DNA of 64,000 bases. It comes from Flavobacterium sp. YJ01 (lineage in GTDB: Bacteria > Bacteroidota > Bacteroidia > Flavobacteriales > Flavobacteriaceae). The notes beneath the pieces are model-generated. The model did not search any database. It was not told where the DNA came from and was given only the letters and a program-made list of their open reading frames with translations. Below are positions 1 through 8,255 of the stretch, piece after piece. Every line of letters begins with the position of its first letter. Position 1 is the stretch's first letter. The stretch is from assembly GCF_029320955.1 (NCBI RefSeq), contig NZ_CP119757.1:4092001-4156000 (forward strand). Reading direction: 5' to 3'. Made by a program: the position numbers and the translations under genes.

Positions 1-131
1 TAGTCTTAAAGTCTAAAGTCGAAGGTCTTAAAGTCCTTGACTTTGTAGTTCATTTATTGCTTGTTTTTTTAGTTTTAAAATTGCGAAAGACCTTTTTTTG
101 ACTTTATGACTTTCGACTTTAAAACTTTCGA
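1..131. repeat. intergenic inverted-word repeat downstream of trpG
   Basis: This non-coding stretch consists largely of short words such as AAAGTC and their complements (GACTTT), so it can fold back on itself. It lies at the 3' side of trpG. Low-complexity fold-back spacers of the same style occur at 715-781, 1259-1323, 9859-9950 and 26329-26384. It may act as a weak bidirectional terminator or be a mobile spacer repeat; the sequence does not decide this. Confidence 0.5.
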
Positions 132-698
132 CTAGCTTTTTATCCAATTCTCTAACATTTTTTTTCCGTTTGGAGTTAAGACACTTTCTGGGTGAAACTG
201 AACGCCTCTAACGTCATAATTTCTGTGTCTTAAAGACATTACTTGTCCGTTTTCGTCAAATGAAGTTGCTTCAAGTTCGTCTGGAAGATTGGTGTCTACA
301 ACCCAAGAATGGTATCTTCCAACTTCAAATTCTTTTCCTAAACCTTCAAAAAGAATTTCGTCATCTACAACGGTTTTTACATTTGTCGCAACTCCATGAT
401 ATACTTTATCAAGGTTTGAAAGCGTTCCGCCAAAAACTTCGCCGATTGCTTGTTGTCCTAAACAAACGCCAAGAATGCTTTTTGTCGGACTATATTTTTC
501 GATTACTGCTTTTAATAAACCTGCTTCGTCTGGAATTCCTGGTCCTGGGGAAAGTAAAATTTTATCAAAAGAAGCAATTTCATCAATATCGAATTCGTCG
601 TTTCTATAAACGGTAACTTCGCAGTTTAAATCTTCTAAATAGTGCACTAAATTGTAAGTGAAACTATCGTAATTGTCTATAACTAAAATCTTTTTCAT
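132..698 (-). CDS. trpG: anthranilate synthase component II, glutamine amidotransferase
   Basis: This 188-residue class I glutamine amidotransferase supplies ammonia from glutamine to TrpE for anthranilate synthesis in the tryptophan pathway. The N-terminus has the ILVIDNYDSFTYN motif, the nucleophile cysteine sits in GVCLGQQAIGE and the His-Glu pair in VQFHPES. Length is normal for a stand-alone TrpG. It starts at ATG. It is third in the order trpE, lipoprotein gene, trpG, and the rest of the trp genes would lie beyond the left edge. A PabA role (p-aminobenzoate) is possible in species with one shared subunit, but the position beside trpE favours TrpG. Confidence 0.93.
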   Translation of the reverse strand: MKKILVIDNYDSFTYNLVHYLEDLNCEVTVYRNDEFDIDEIASFDKILLSPGPGIPDEAGLLKAVIEKYSPTKSILGVCLGQQAIGEVFGGTLSNLDKVYHGVATNVKTVVDDEILFEGLGKEFEVGRYHSWVVDTNLPDELEATSFDENGQVMSLRHRNYDVRGVQFHPESVLTPNGKKMLENWIKS

Positions 699-714
699 TG
701 TGTGTGTTTTTGTT

Positions 715-781
715 TCAAGTTTCAGGTTTCAAGTTTAACGTTCCAACAACTTGAAACTTTAAACCTGAAACTTGAAACCAA
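715..781. repeat. fold-back intergenic repeat (CAAGTTTCAGG family)
   Basis: The spacer between trpG and the upstream lipoprotein gene is built from alternating TTTCAAGTTTCAGG words and their reverse complements (CCTGAAACTTGAAA), forming an imperfect hairpin. A closely similar unit lies on the other side of the lipoprotein gene (1259-1323) and another in the RND operon (26329-26384). Confidence 0.6.
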
Positions 782-787
782 ATTTTC

Positions 788-1228
788 TTATTTTTCTCGA
801 ACGTATTTCTCAATGATAATATGATCTACGCCTAATTTTTCTACTTTTTCGATTCCTTTTTGAATTAAGGTATCATTTTGAACTTTTACTACAAATTCGA
901 ATTTGTTGTTTTCCCAGTTGCGGTTATTAAAATATTCTAGGTTTTCAGTATAAATGCTGTCTTTCAAAGTATATTTTCCGCCTCCAGCAAAATATAATGC
1001 AGTTGTTGAATCTTTTCCGTTTTTCAAATCATGGTTTAAAAAAGCAAAATGAGTTTCGTTTATAATTTTAATCATTTTAGCATTTTTATTGAAGGTTGAA
1101 AAAGTAGAATCTTTTTCGGTTGTTTCAGCTGATATAAGACGCCAGGTTCCTTCAATTGAATTTTTCTTTTCAGAAGTACAAGAGGTCATTATAATGATTA
1201 AAACTAAAATTGAAATTACTTTTTTCAT
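788..1228 (-). CDS. small lipoprotein inserted between trpE and trpG
   Basis: The product has 146 residues. The N-terminus is a lipoprotein signal (hydrophobic run ending in a lipobox at MTSC, Cys about residue 17). The mature part begins with GTWRLISAE, a pattern common in lipocalin-like small lipoproteins of Bacteroidota (inference). There is no obvious link to tryptophan synthesis. It lies in the same orientation between trpE and trpG, and fold-back repeats flank it on both sides, so it may be a passenger gene in the operon. Probably attached to the inner or outer membrane facing the periplasm. Confidence 0.75.
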   Translation of the reverse strand: MKKVISILVLIIIMTSCTSEKKNSIEGTWRLISAETTEKDSTFSTFNKNAKMIKIINETHFAFLNHDLKNGKDSTTALYFAGGGKYTLKDSIYTENLEYFNNRNWENNKFEFVVKVQNDTLIQKGIEKVEKLGVDHIIIEKYVREK

Positions 1229-1258
1229 GGGTTTTATGATTTGTTAGTTAATTGTTTC

Positions 1259-1323
1259 ACCTTTAAAGTTTCAGGTTCACTCCAAAAACTTGAAACTTGA
1301 AACTTTAAACCTGAAACTTGAAA
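1259..1323. repeat. fold-back intergenic repeat (CAAGTTTCAGG family)
   Basis: This spacer between trpE and the lipoprotein gene contains AAAGTTTCAGG, then CTTGAAACTTGAAAC and CCTGAAACTTGAAA, which can fold into a hairpin. It is the same family as 715-781, so the lipoprotein gene is bracketed by two copies. Confidence 0.6.
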
Positions 1324-1330
1324 TAAAAAT

Positions 1331-2731
1331 CTATATTTTTTCTGCAATTTCTAAAGCCGTATTCAAAGCTCTTAATTTATTATAAACTTCCTGCATTTCG
1401 CTTTCTTCATCTGAACTGGCAACGATTCCAGCTCCAGCCTGACAATGCAATTGATGATTTTTAGAAAGGAAAGTTCGAATCATAATGGCGTGATTAAAGT
1501 TTCCGTTAAAATCCATGAAGCCAATTGCGCCGCCATAAAAATTACGATTTGTTTTTTCGCAATCTTCAATTAATTGCATTGCTCTGTGTTTTGGTGCACC
1601 GCTTAAAGTTCCTGCAGGAAAAGTATCTGCAACAACTTGCATTGTTGTAGCTTTATCGTGCAAATGTCCTGTAACTTTAGAAACTAGGTGAATTACGTGT
1701 GAGAAAAATTGAACTTCTCTATATTTTTCCACATTTACATCGTGACCGTTTCTGCTCAAATCATTTCTGGCTAAATCAACAAGCATAACGTGTTCGCTAT
1801 TTTCTTTTTTATCTTCAGAAAGTTCTTTTGCTAAAAGCGCATCTTGCTCATCATTTCCAGTTCTTTTGAAAGTTCCTGCAATCGGATGAATTTCTGCTTT
1901 TCTGTCTTTTACAATAATTTGTGCTTCTGGCGAAGAACCAAATATTTTGAAATCTCCATAATCAAAAAAGAATAAATACGGAGAAGGATTTATACTTCTT
2001 AAAGCTCTATAAACATTAAATTCATCACCTTTAAAACCTTGTGTAAAACGACGTGATAATACTAACTGAAAAACATCGCCTCTATAACAGTGTTTTTTTG
2101 CTAAAGCGACATTTTGCTTAAATTCTTCATCAGTTAAATTAGAAAAACCTTCGCCTTCTTTTGAGAATTTATAAGAAGCTATATTTCTAGATTGTAATAA
2201 TTGCTCAATTTCTGCGATGTTGTTTTTTCCGTCAACGCTATGGCAGAAAATGTAAGCTTCATTTTTAAAATGGTTAATTGCAATAATGTTTTGATAAACA
2301 GCATAAAAAACATCTGGAATTGAAGTTGCATTGTCTTTTTTTGCAATCGATACTTTTTCAAAATAACGAACGGCATCATAAGAAATGTATCCAAATAAAC
2401 CATTATTGATGAATTTGAAATCATTTTTTTCGGATTGAAACTGACTTGAAAATTCCTGAATTACTTGCGGAATGTTTGTAGTTGAATCAATAGTTGTTTT
2501 TTCTGAAGTTCCGTCTGGAAACGTTTTTGAAATAATTTCGTTTTCAATTTTTATAGTTGCAATAGGATTACAGCAGATATAAGAAAAACTGTTGTCATTT
2601 CCATGATAATCACTACTTTCTAATAATAAACTGTTCGGGAATTTATCTCTGATTTTAAAGTAGATACTAACAGGAGTAACCGTATCTGCGAGAATTTGTT
2701 TGTAATGTGTATTAAGAATAAAAGGTTTCAA
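1331..2731 (-). CDS. trpE: anthranilate synthase component I
   Basis: This 466-residue chorismate-using enzyme makes anthranilate from chorismate with ammonia from TrpG. C-terminal family motifs are visible: FQLVLSRRF, SSPEAQI, HPIAGTFKRTG, MLVDLARND, FPAGTLSGAPK and GAGIVASSD. The start codon appears to be TTG, giving MKPFILNTHYKQ; no in-frame ATG lies close upstream. It is the first structural gene after a trp leader peptide and attenuator hairpin (2783-2909), so it is likely controlled by tRNA-Trp charging. PabB is the alternative, but the leader makes TrpE the better call. Confidence 0.95.
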   Translation of the reverse strand: MKPFILNTHYKQILADTVTPVSIYFKIRDKFPNSLLLESSDYHGNDNSFSYICCNPIATIKIENEIISKTFPDGTSEKTTIDSTTNIPQVIQEFSSQFQSEKNDFKFINNGLFGYISYDAVRYFEKVSIAKKDNATSIPDVFYAVYQNIIAINHFKNEAYIFCHSVDGKNNIAEIEQLLQSRNIASYKFSKEGEGFSNLTDEEFKQNVALAKKHCYRGDVFQLVLSRRFTQGFKGDEFNVYRALRSINPSPYLFFFDYGDFKIFGSSPEAQIIVKDRKAEIHPIAGTFKRTGNDEQDALLAKELSEDKKENSEHVMLVDLARNDLSRNGHDVNVEKYREVQFFSHVIHLVSKVTGHLHDKATTMQVVADTFPAGTLSGAPKHRAMQLIEDCEKTNRNFYGGAIGFMDFNGNFNHAIMIRTFLSKNHQLHCQAGAGIVASSDEESEMQEVYNKLRALNTALEIAEKI

Positions 2732-2782
2732 AATATTTAGTTTTATGTTGTTTTCGTTAATTTTTCAATTTCAATTTGGACC

Positions 2783-2816
2783 AAAAAAAAAGGCTTGTCG
2801 TGATGACAAGCCTTTT
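2783..2816 (-). terminator. trp attenuator terminator hairpin
   Basis: On the minus strand a 12-bp stem (AAAAGGCTTGTC pairing with GACAAGCCTTTT, five-base loop) is followed directly by a run of nine T. It lies between the leader peptide stop and trpE, the position expected for a transcription attenuator. Confidence 0.9.
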
Positions 2817-2852
2817 ATATTTATAGTTTTACAATACCATAGGAAGCTTTGT

Positions 2853-2909
2853 TCACGACGTCTGACGTAAATTGTTCCACCACCAAGAATTGTTTAATAA
2901 TGTTCTCAT
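2853..2909 (-). CDS. trpL: trp operon leader peptide with three tandem Trp codons
   Basis: Reading the minus strand from the ATG at 2909 gives an 18-residue peptide, MRTLLNNSWWWNNLRQTS, ending in TGA. The three consecutive TGG codons lie at 2877-2885. A TAnnTTTG box starts about 18 bases upstream of the ATG and an intrinsic terminator lies about 37 bases after the stop. This is the classic layout of ribosome-mediated attenuation: stalling at the Trp codons when charged tRNA-Trp is scarce would favour read-through into trpE. The peptide itself need have no other function. Confidence 0.9.
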   Translation of the reverse strand: MRTLLNNSWWWNNLRQTS

Positions 2910-2926
2910 ATTTGTTTTTGTTATGG

Positions 2927-2934
2927 CAAATATA
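2927..2934 (-). promoter_or_regulatory. trp leader -7 box
   Basis: The minus strand reads TATATTTG, an exact match to the Bacteroidota TAnnTTTG -7 element, placing the start of transcription near 2923, just upstream of the leader peptide ATG. No convincing -33 TTG is visible. Confidence 0.65.
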
Positions 2935-3031
2935 TAAATGTAATTTGAATTGTAGTATATAAAAATTAAAAAAAAACTTTTCTAAAATTGAAATTTTGTT
3001 AAATTTAAAATACTAAGATTGCTATAAAAGC

Positions 3032-4309
3032 TTAATTTCCAATTGCTATTGTATTGTTTGTGCTAGCTCTAAAATCTGGATTTCCTTTTATGTTAGGCGT
3101 TGCAAACAATTCTGTGTTTTTCATTTTTGTGTATTCTAAACCAGAATTTGGATTGTAATAATTTTGAATTGAATCATTACTACTTGCAGATTCGCTTGTA
3201 ATTCCGCCATTGCAATTATTTACAATTGTGTTTTTAAAACTCATTTTAGAAAGATTTACATCTCCATTTCCAATAGCTCCTTCTAATAAAACGAAAGGTG
3301 CAAAACCAGAAACAATACTGTTGCTTAAATTGAAAAATGTATTTTCTCTCACAAAAATAGATTCTCTAACCAAACCTTGATTGTTTTCTTCTAAATTGAC
3401 TAAAGTAATATTGTTGGCATTTATTTTAGTCATTTTTTTAGTCATATCTGTAGTTGCGACTTTCTCGTATGAATCTACTTCGAAACATCTTGATCCTGAG
3501 ATATCTGATGAGAAAGGATGACGGACTGCAATACTATTTGAAATGTTAATTTGAGCTCCTTGTGTAAAGTCAAAATCATCATCTGTAGTTCTATACGAAA
3601 TTAAATTAGTCATATTCAAATCTCCTCCATAACATTCGAAAGAATCATCATTAGAGAAACTAATCTGAATGTTGCTAATAAGAGTTTTTCTACCAACGCC
3701 AGCCAAAGAAAGACCGTTTAATTCTTTCGTTGCACTTAATTTTCTTCCCGCATATTCAATACGAACATATTTTAAAATACCTGAATTATCTTCTGCATCC
3801 TGACCTCCGTAATGATTTAAGTTTGCTTCTAAATCAAAAGGTAAAGTATGAACACCACCTAGAGAATTTATTGGAGCTTTTCCTAAGACAATAATTCCGC
3901 CCCAATCTCCAGGTTTTCTGATAGTTTTTTCTTTATTTGAAGTAAAAACAATTGGATCAGTTTCTAAACCTTCGGCAAGGATTTTGGCTCCGCTAGTAAT
4001 TACAAGAGTTCCACAAGTTTTATCGTCTCCACGAATAACAGTTCCAGGTTCGATTGTTAAAACGGCATTATTTGTAACATATACAACACCAACTAATTGG
4101 TAGGTATTTCGTTTTACTAATCTAGTATCTTTATCTATTGTTCCAGCAATAATATTTGTTGCTTCGTTGTATTCTGTTTTTGCAGGATTAAAATTGGTCC
4201 AATTGTTCATCCAGTTATTAGTACCGATAATTCCTTTTGGTTGTTGTTGAGCGTGTGAGAAAAAGCTGATTGTGAAGATGATAAGAGCAATACGTAATTT
4301 TGTTTTCAT
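3032..4309 (-). CDS. secreted beta-helix-type protein
   Basis: The 425-residue protein starts with a signal peptide (MKTKLRIALIIFTISFFSHA, cleavage before QQQ). The body has repeated short beta-strand turns such as NAVLTIEPGTVIRGD, GTLVITSGAKILAEG and NNITLVNLE, typical of right-handed parallel beta-helix surface or secreted proteins of Bacteroidota. No T9SS C-terminal sorting domain is visible at the end (it finishes NNTIAIGN). It is monocistronic with its own promoter. Function unknown; a structural or polysaccharide-binding role is possible. Confidence 0.75.
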   Translation of the reverse strand: MKTKLRIALIIFTISFFSHAQQQPKGIIGTNNWMNNWTNFNPAKTEYNEATNIIAGTIDKDTRLVKRNTYQLVGVVYVTNNAVLTIEPGTVIRGDDKTCGTLVITSGAKILAEGLETDPIVFTSNKEKTIRKPGDWGGIIVLGKAPINSLGGVHTLPFDLEANLNHYGGQDAEDNSGILKYVRIEYAGRKLSATKELNGLSLAGVGRKTLISNIQISFSNDDSFECYGGDLNMTNLISYRTTDDDFDFTQGAQINISNSIAVRHPFSSDISGSRCFEVDSYEKVATTDMTKKMTKINANNITLVNLEENNQGLVRESIFVRENTFFNLSNSIVSGFAPFVLLEGAIGNGDVNLSKMSFKNTIVNNCNGGITSESASSNDSIQNYYNPNSGLEYTKMKNTELFATPNIKGNPDFRASTNNTIAIGN

Positions 4310-4352
4310 AACTATGATTTGGATTTCTAGTTTTTGATTTTTTTAATTGTTC

Positions 4353-4379
4353 CAAAAGTAGAAGCCCTATGTTAATCAA
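4353..4379 (-). promoter_or_regulatory. promoter of the beta-helix gene
   Basis: The minus strand has TACTTTTG (4353-4360), matching TAnnTTTG, with TTTG 16 bases upstream as a candidate -33 element. The spacing is a little short of the usual 19-21 bases. Confidence 0.55.
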
Positions 4380-4452
4380 AGTCCCGATGTTTATTACGAA
4401 TGCGTTAGTTTAATATTAAGAATGTTAAGCTTGTGAAAAGTTTTAATAAAAA

Positions 4453-4489
4453 AATAAACCCCGACATCTAAATAATGTCGGGGTTTATT
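4453..4489 (-). terminator. intrinsic terminator after the yceI gene
   Basis: A perfect 15-bp stem (AATAAACCCCGACAT with ATGTCGGGGTTTATT, seven-base loop) lies 28 bases beyond the stop of the YceI gene. On the minus strand it runs into an A/T-rich tract. It probably ends the MarR/nitroreductase/YceI transcript. Confidence 0.85.
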
Positions 4490-4516
4490 ATATTTTGAAT
4501 TAGTAAGGCTACGAAA

Positions 4517-5083
4517 TTAGAATTTTAAAGCTACAGCCAATTCGAATTCGTCATTGATAGTTTTGTCTCCTAAACCTTCGAAGAAACTACCTGAACCATA
4601 TTTAATGTCATATTTAGTTCTGTCAACTTTGAAAGCAGTTGTAGCAGTGTTTCCTTTTACAGTAATATCAAAAGTAACTGGTTTAGTAATTCCTTTGATA
4701 GTTAAGTCTGCAGTTGCAGTGTAAACGTCAGCAGATTTTGCACCGATTTTTTTGATAACTAATTTTGAAGTTGGGAATTTCTCAGTTCCGAAGAAATCGT
4801 CAGCTTTTAAGTGACCGTTTAATTTTCCTTGGTATTCTCCAGTTAAATCTGTAGAAGTTAATGAAGTCATGTCTACAGTAAAGCTACCACCAACTAATTT
4901 GTTTCCTTTTAAAACTACAGCTCCATCTTTAAAGTTTACAGTTCCAGAGTGCTCTCCAGTTACTTTTTTACCAACCCATTTGATAGTAGACGCTTTTACG
5001 TCGATTTTTTTAGTTTGAGCGTTTACTGAGATACCAGCTGCTGCTACGAATAATGCTATTGCAATTGTTTTTAAATTTTTCAT
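4517..5083 (-). CDS. YceI family periplasmic protein
   Basis: This 188-residue protein has a signal peptide (MKNLKTIAIALFVAAAGISVNA) and the lipocalin-like YceI fold: IKWVGKKVTGEHSGTVNFKDG near the N-terminus and a long repetitive beta region ending in DEFELAVALKF. YceI proteins bind long isoprenoid or fatty-acyl ligands; the ligand here is unknown. The start was placed at the ATG at 5083 because a longer in-frame extension would overlap the upstream oxidoreductase gene and remove the signal peptide from the N-terminus. It lies 31 bases after the nitroreductase gene in the MarR-controlled cluster. Confidence 0.9.
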   Translation of the reverse strand: MKNLKTIAIALFVAAAGISVNAQTKKIDVKASTIKWVGKKVTGEHSGTVNFKDGAVVLKGNKLVGGSFTVDMTSLTSTDLTGEYQGKLNGHLKADDFFGTEKFPTSKLVIKKIGAKSADVYTATADLTIKGITKPVTFDITVKGNTATTAFKVDRTKYDIKYGSGSFFEGLGDKTINDEFELAVALKF

Positions 5084-5114
5084 GTTGTAAAATTTGAATT
5101 TGATTAATAAATAA

Positions 5115-5747
5115 TTATAGTGTGATAAATAATTCTTCTTGAGATTTTCTAACTTTTTTGTAATGCTGAGCGTCGTCCTCATCATGTCTGTAACCTACAG
5201 TTGCAATAACTGAAGCATTTAAACCTAATTTATCGAAACCTAAAATTTCGTTAAATTGAGCTGGATTAAAACCTTCCATTGGAGTAGCATCGATTTTTAA
5301 TTCTGCTGCAGCTGCCAATAAAGTTCCTAAAGCAATATACGTTTGTTTTGCTGTCCAGATGTTTTTATTTTCTTGAGATAAGTTTGAAATTACGTTATTC
5401 ATCATATCTTCAAATCCACCTAAAGCTTCTGTTGGAACACCTCTTGTTTCGCTAATGTTTTTGATATAAGCTGCCACAGATTCTGGTCCTGCGTTTAAGT
5501 CGTTTGCGAAAATAAATAATTGAGAAGCATCGGTAATTTGAGTTTGTCCGTAAGCCGCAGCTTTTAATTTTTCTCTAATTTCTGGATTTTCTACAACTAC
5601 TACTTTAAATGGTTGTAATCCGTATGAAGAAGCAGCTAATCTTACAGCTTCTTTTAATGTATTTAAATCAGCATCAGAGATTTTTTTTGTTGCATCAAAT
5701 CTTTTTGTTGCGTATCTCCAATTAAGATTTTCTAAAATTGTGCTCAT
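5115..5747 (-). CDS. nitroreductase-family NAD(P)H-dependent oxidoreductase
   Basis: This 210-residue flavoprotein of the NfsB/nitroreductase fold reduces nitro or quinone substrates with NAD(P)H via FMN. Family signatures visible are WRYATKRFDATKKI near residue 10, the SSYGLQPFKVVVVENPE FMN-binding segment near residue 40, and the C-terminal ATVGYRHDEDD with KVRKS. It sits 4 bases downstream of the MarR gene, so the two are co-transcribed. The substrate cannot be read from the sequence. Confidence 0.92.
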   Translation of the reverse strand: MSTILENLNWRYATKRFDATKKISDADLNTLKEAVRLAASSYGLQPFKVVVVENPEIREKLKAAAYGQTQITDASQLFIFANDLNAGPESVAAYIKNISETRGVPTEALGGFEDMMNNVISNLSQENKNIWTAKQTYIALGTLLAAAAELKIDATPMEGFNPAQFNEILGFDKLGLNASVIATVGYRHDEDDAQHYKKVRKSQEELFITL

Positions 5748-5751
5748 AATA

Positions 5752-6213
5752 TTAATTTTGTTGAGTTCTGTATTTTTCTAATAATTTGTTTAATAATTCT
5801 AATTCTTCCTGACTTATATTCTCGGCAAATGCGCGCTCATGTGCATCAACTTTCGGATCTAATTCTTTTAAAACATCTAATCCTTTTTGCGTAATCAAAA
5901 CTTCGATTTTTCTTCTATTATCAGGACAGACATTTCTTGTAACGAATTCTTTCAATAATAATTTGTCAACTAATCGGGTTGTGTTACTCGTTTTTGCTAA
6001 CATACGTTCTTGTATCACACACATATTAGCAGGATTTCCTTTTTGTCCTCTTAATATACGCAGCACATTATATTGTTCTCCAGACAAGTCATACGGTTTT
6101 ATCAACTCGTTGAAATGATCCTGAATCACATTTTGTGTGTACATGATATTCAGAATAACTTTTTTCGCATTATCCATCTTAACTGTACTCTTAATAACCT
6201 CTTCAATTGTCAT
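5752..6213 (-). CDS. MarR family transcriptional regulator
   Basis: The 153-residue protein has the winged-helix MarR pattern: LSGEQYNVLRILRGQ (helices before recognition), ERMLAKTSNTTRLVDKLL (recognition helix), FVTRNVCPDNRRKIEVLIT (wing with DNRRK). It probably represses its own operon with the nitroreductase and YceI genes and is released by a phenolic or oxidant ligand. Two identical palindromes overlap its promoter (6231-6272). The ATG at 6213 lies downstream of the inferred transcription start. Confidence 0.93.
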   Translation of the reverse strand: MTIEEVIKSTVKMDNAKKVILNIMYTQNVIQDHFNELIKPYDLSGEQYNVLRILRGQKGNPANMCVIQERMLAKTSNTTRLVDKLLLKEFVTRNVCPDNRRKIEVLITQKGLDVLKELDPKVDAHERAFAENISQEELELLNKLLEKYRTQQN

Positions 6214-6230
6214 AGTCGTAAGTGTATAAT

Positions 6231-6272
6231 TTGTATATACAAATGTAGAGCTTTTAATATTTGTATATACAA
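6231..6272 (-). promoter_or_regulatory. MarR promoter with two identical operators
   Basis: Two perfect copies of the palindrome TTGTATATACAA lie at 6231-6242 and 6261-6272, exactly 30 bp apart. On the minus strand the distal copy contributes TTG as the -33 element (6270-6272). The proximal copy overlaps the -7 box TACATTTG (6240-6247), with 22 bases between the two elements. Protein bound at both sites would block the promoter, so autorepression by the adjacent MarR protein is the simplest reading. Confidence 0.85.
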
Positions 6273-6510
6273 GTGTCGTGTTAAAAATTTGTTAATTGAT
6301 GAATTTCTGAATGTTCATGCGCACAATCTGAATTTTTGTTGTTATAAAAGTAACGTATTTTTTATTTTTAAAGTATTGATATTTTGATGTTTAACTTAAA
6401 TTTAAAACTGAAAAAAGCGGAAGAATCGAAAAACACTCAAAAAATGCTTTTGTAAGACAGTTTTGAAGAGCAATTAATTTAAATAACTTAAAATCAGCCA
6501 AGTTTAATGT

Positions 6511-8088
6511 TTATTGAAATTCAGAAAGAAGAAAACCTTTGGCAATTGTGGTAAAATTTGAAACTTCTTTAGCAATCCAATCTTCGTCACGACCAAGTTC
6601 TTTGGCTAGCAATCGTGCTGTTTTTTCTGAAACTTCAATCGCAGCTCTGGCATCTAAAAAAAGCAGACGAACGCGTCTTGCTAAAATATCATCTACCGTT
6701 CTTGCCATTTCGTAACGAATTGCCCAAACGACTTCTGCCAGTGAGAATTCATAATTTGGATGTAGTTTCTCTTTTAATTCTGGTTCGTTTTCTTGTAATT
6801 CCAGAATTTTTGAAATATCACTACCATATATATATAAATGATTTTCACGATCAAGATTATTTGTTCGTTTATTTCCGTGAATAGATAAATGTTCCGTAAT
6901 ACAAGGTTTATTCTGAAGTTTTCCTTTTAGAATAGCTTTATCAATTATTTCTTCTGCCATTTTTCTATAAGTTGTCCATTTTCCACCAGTAATGGTTATT
7001 AAACCAGTTTCTGAGACAATGATTTTATGGCTTCTTGAAACTTCTTTAGTACTTTTTCCTTCTTCCTTTGGAGCAGCCAAAGGACGTAAACCTGCAAAAA
7101 CAGATAATACGTCGGCTCGAGTAGGTTTTTTTGCTAAAAAACGTTGTGCAGTTTCCAGTACAAATTGAATTTCGCTTTCTAATGCAATAGGTTCTAAACT
7201 TTGCTTTTTGATTAAAGTATCGGTTGTGCCCACAACAATATGATTATGCCACGGAACAGCAAATAAAACTCTGCCGTCTTTGGTTTTCGGAATCATCAAT
7301 GCATGTTCTCCAGGTAAAAATGATTTATCGAATACTAAATGAATTCCTTGACTTGGAACAATATATTTTTTGTAAACAGTATCATTTAATTTCATTATGG
7401 CATTTGTAAAAACTCCCGTTGCATTTACAACCACAGAACCTTTTACATTATAATTCAAACCAGTTTCTTGATCAGTTACTTGAACACCAATTATTTGGTT
7501 TTTATCATCTTTCAAAAGATTGATAACTTTAGAATAATTCAAAACACAAGCTCCATTTTCTACAGCAGTCTGTGCAAGATTAATTGCTAGACGCGAATCA
7601 TCAAACTGACCGTCGTGATAAATAACGCCATTTACCAAACCTTCTTCTTCGACGTTTGGAAGCATTTCTATAGTTTTCTTTTTAGAAAGATATTTAGAAC
7701 TCCCTAAACTCAAACCGCCTGACAATAAATCGTAAATTTTTAATCCGATGGTATAAAAATAACCACTAAACCAATGGTAATTTGGAATAACGAACGATTG
7801 ATTTTTTACCAAATGATTCGCATTTTGTGCCAGTAAACCTCTTTCTTTTAATGCTTCTCTAACCAAATGTACATCGCCTTGTGCCAAATAGCGTACTCCG
7901 CCATGAACCAGTTTAGTGCTTCGGCTTGAAGTTCCTTTTGCAAAATCTACAGCTTCAAATAAAACGGTTTTGAAACCGCGGCTTGCTGCATCAATTGCAG
8001 TTCCGAGCCCGCTTGCTCCACCGCCAATTATTATTACGTCCCAATTTTCGATATTTTGTACCTTTAATAATTGCTCTGAACGATTCAT
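6511..8088 (-). CDS. glpD: FAD-dependent glycerol-3-phosphate dehydrogenase
   Basis: The 525-residue protein oxidises glycerol 3-phosphate to dihydroxyacetone phosphate and feeds electrons to the quinone pool. The N-terminal dinucleotide fold is clear (DVIIIGGGASGLGTAIDAASRG), followed by the family motif SSRSTKLVHGGVRYL. GTTDT and ITGGKWTTYRKMAEE match the GlpD C-terminal part of the FAD domain, and the last about 130 residues form the helical cap (EVVWAIRYEMARTVDDILARR). Length is normal. It appears monocistronic; no glpF or glpK is in the window. Confidence 0.95.
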   Translation of the reverse strand: MNRSEQLLKVQNIENWDVIIIGGGASGLGTAIDAASRGFKTVLFEAVDFAKGTSSRSTKLVHGGVRYLAQGDVHLVREALKERGLLAQNANHLVKNQSFVIPNYHWFSGYFYTIGLKIYDLLSGGLSLGSSKYLSKKKTIEMLPNVEEEGLVNGVIYHDGQFDDSRLAINLAQTAVENGACVLNYSKVINLLKDDKNQIIGVQVTDQETGLNYNVKGSVVVNATGVFTNAIMKLNDTVYKKYIVPSQGIHLVFDKSFLPGEHALMIPKTKDGRVLFAVPWHNHIVVGTTDTLIKKQSLEPIALESEIQFVLETAQRFLAKKPTRADVLSVFAGLRPLAAPKEEGKSTKEVSRSHKIIVSETGLITITGGKWTTYRKMAEEIIDKAILKGKLQNKPCITEHLSIHGNKRTNNLDRENHLYIYGSDISKILELQENEPELKEKLHPNYEFSLAEVVWAIRYEMARTVDDILARRVRLLFLDARAAIEVSEKTARLLAKELGRDEDWIAKEVSNFTTIAKGFLLSEFQ

Positions 8089-8199
8089 ATTTTTACGGGA
8101 CTTTTTGTTTAAAGCAAACTTAACAAAAGCAAATTAAAAATTGATGAAGAAAAATTTTCTGATTTTATTTTGTTTCAAGTTGATTAGAAATATAAAAAT

Positions 8200-8236
8200 A
8201 AACCCGACAGATTTTTATAAACTGTCGGGTTTTTAT
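8200..8236 (-). terminator. intrinsic terminator after the GNAT gene
   Basis: An 11-bp stem (AAACCCGACAG with CTGTCGGGTTT, 11-base loop) is followed on the minus strand by a T-rich tract, 20 bases beyond the GNAT stop codon. Confidence 0.8.
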
Positions 8237-8255
8237 TGTTGCTAACTTTTTCTTT

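Noticed and set aside
5084..5185. N-terminal extension of the YceI protein by 34 codons
   Set aside because: It would overlap the end of the nitroreductase gene and place the clear signal peptide in the middle of the protein.
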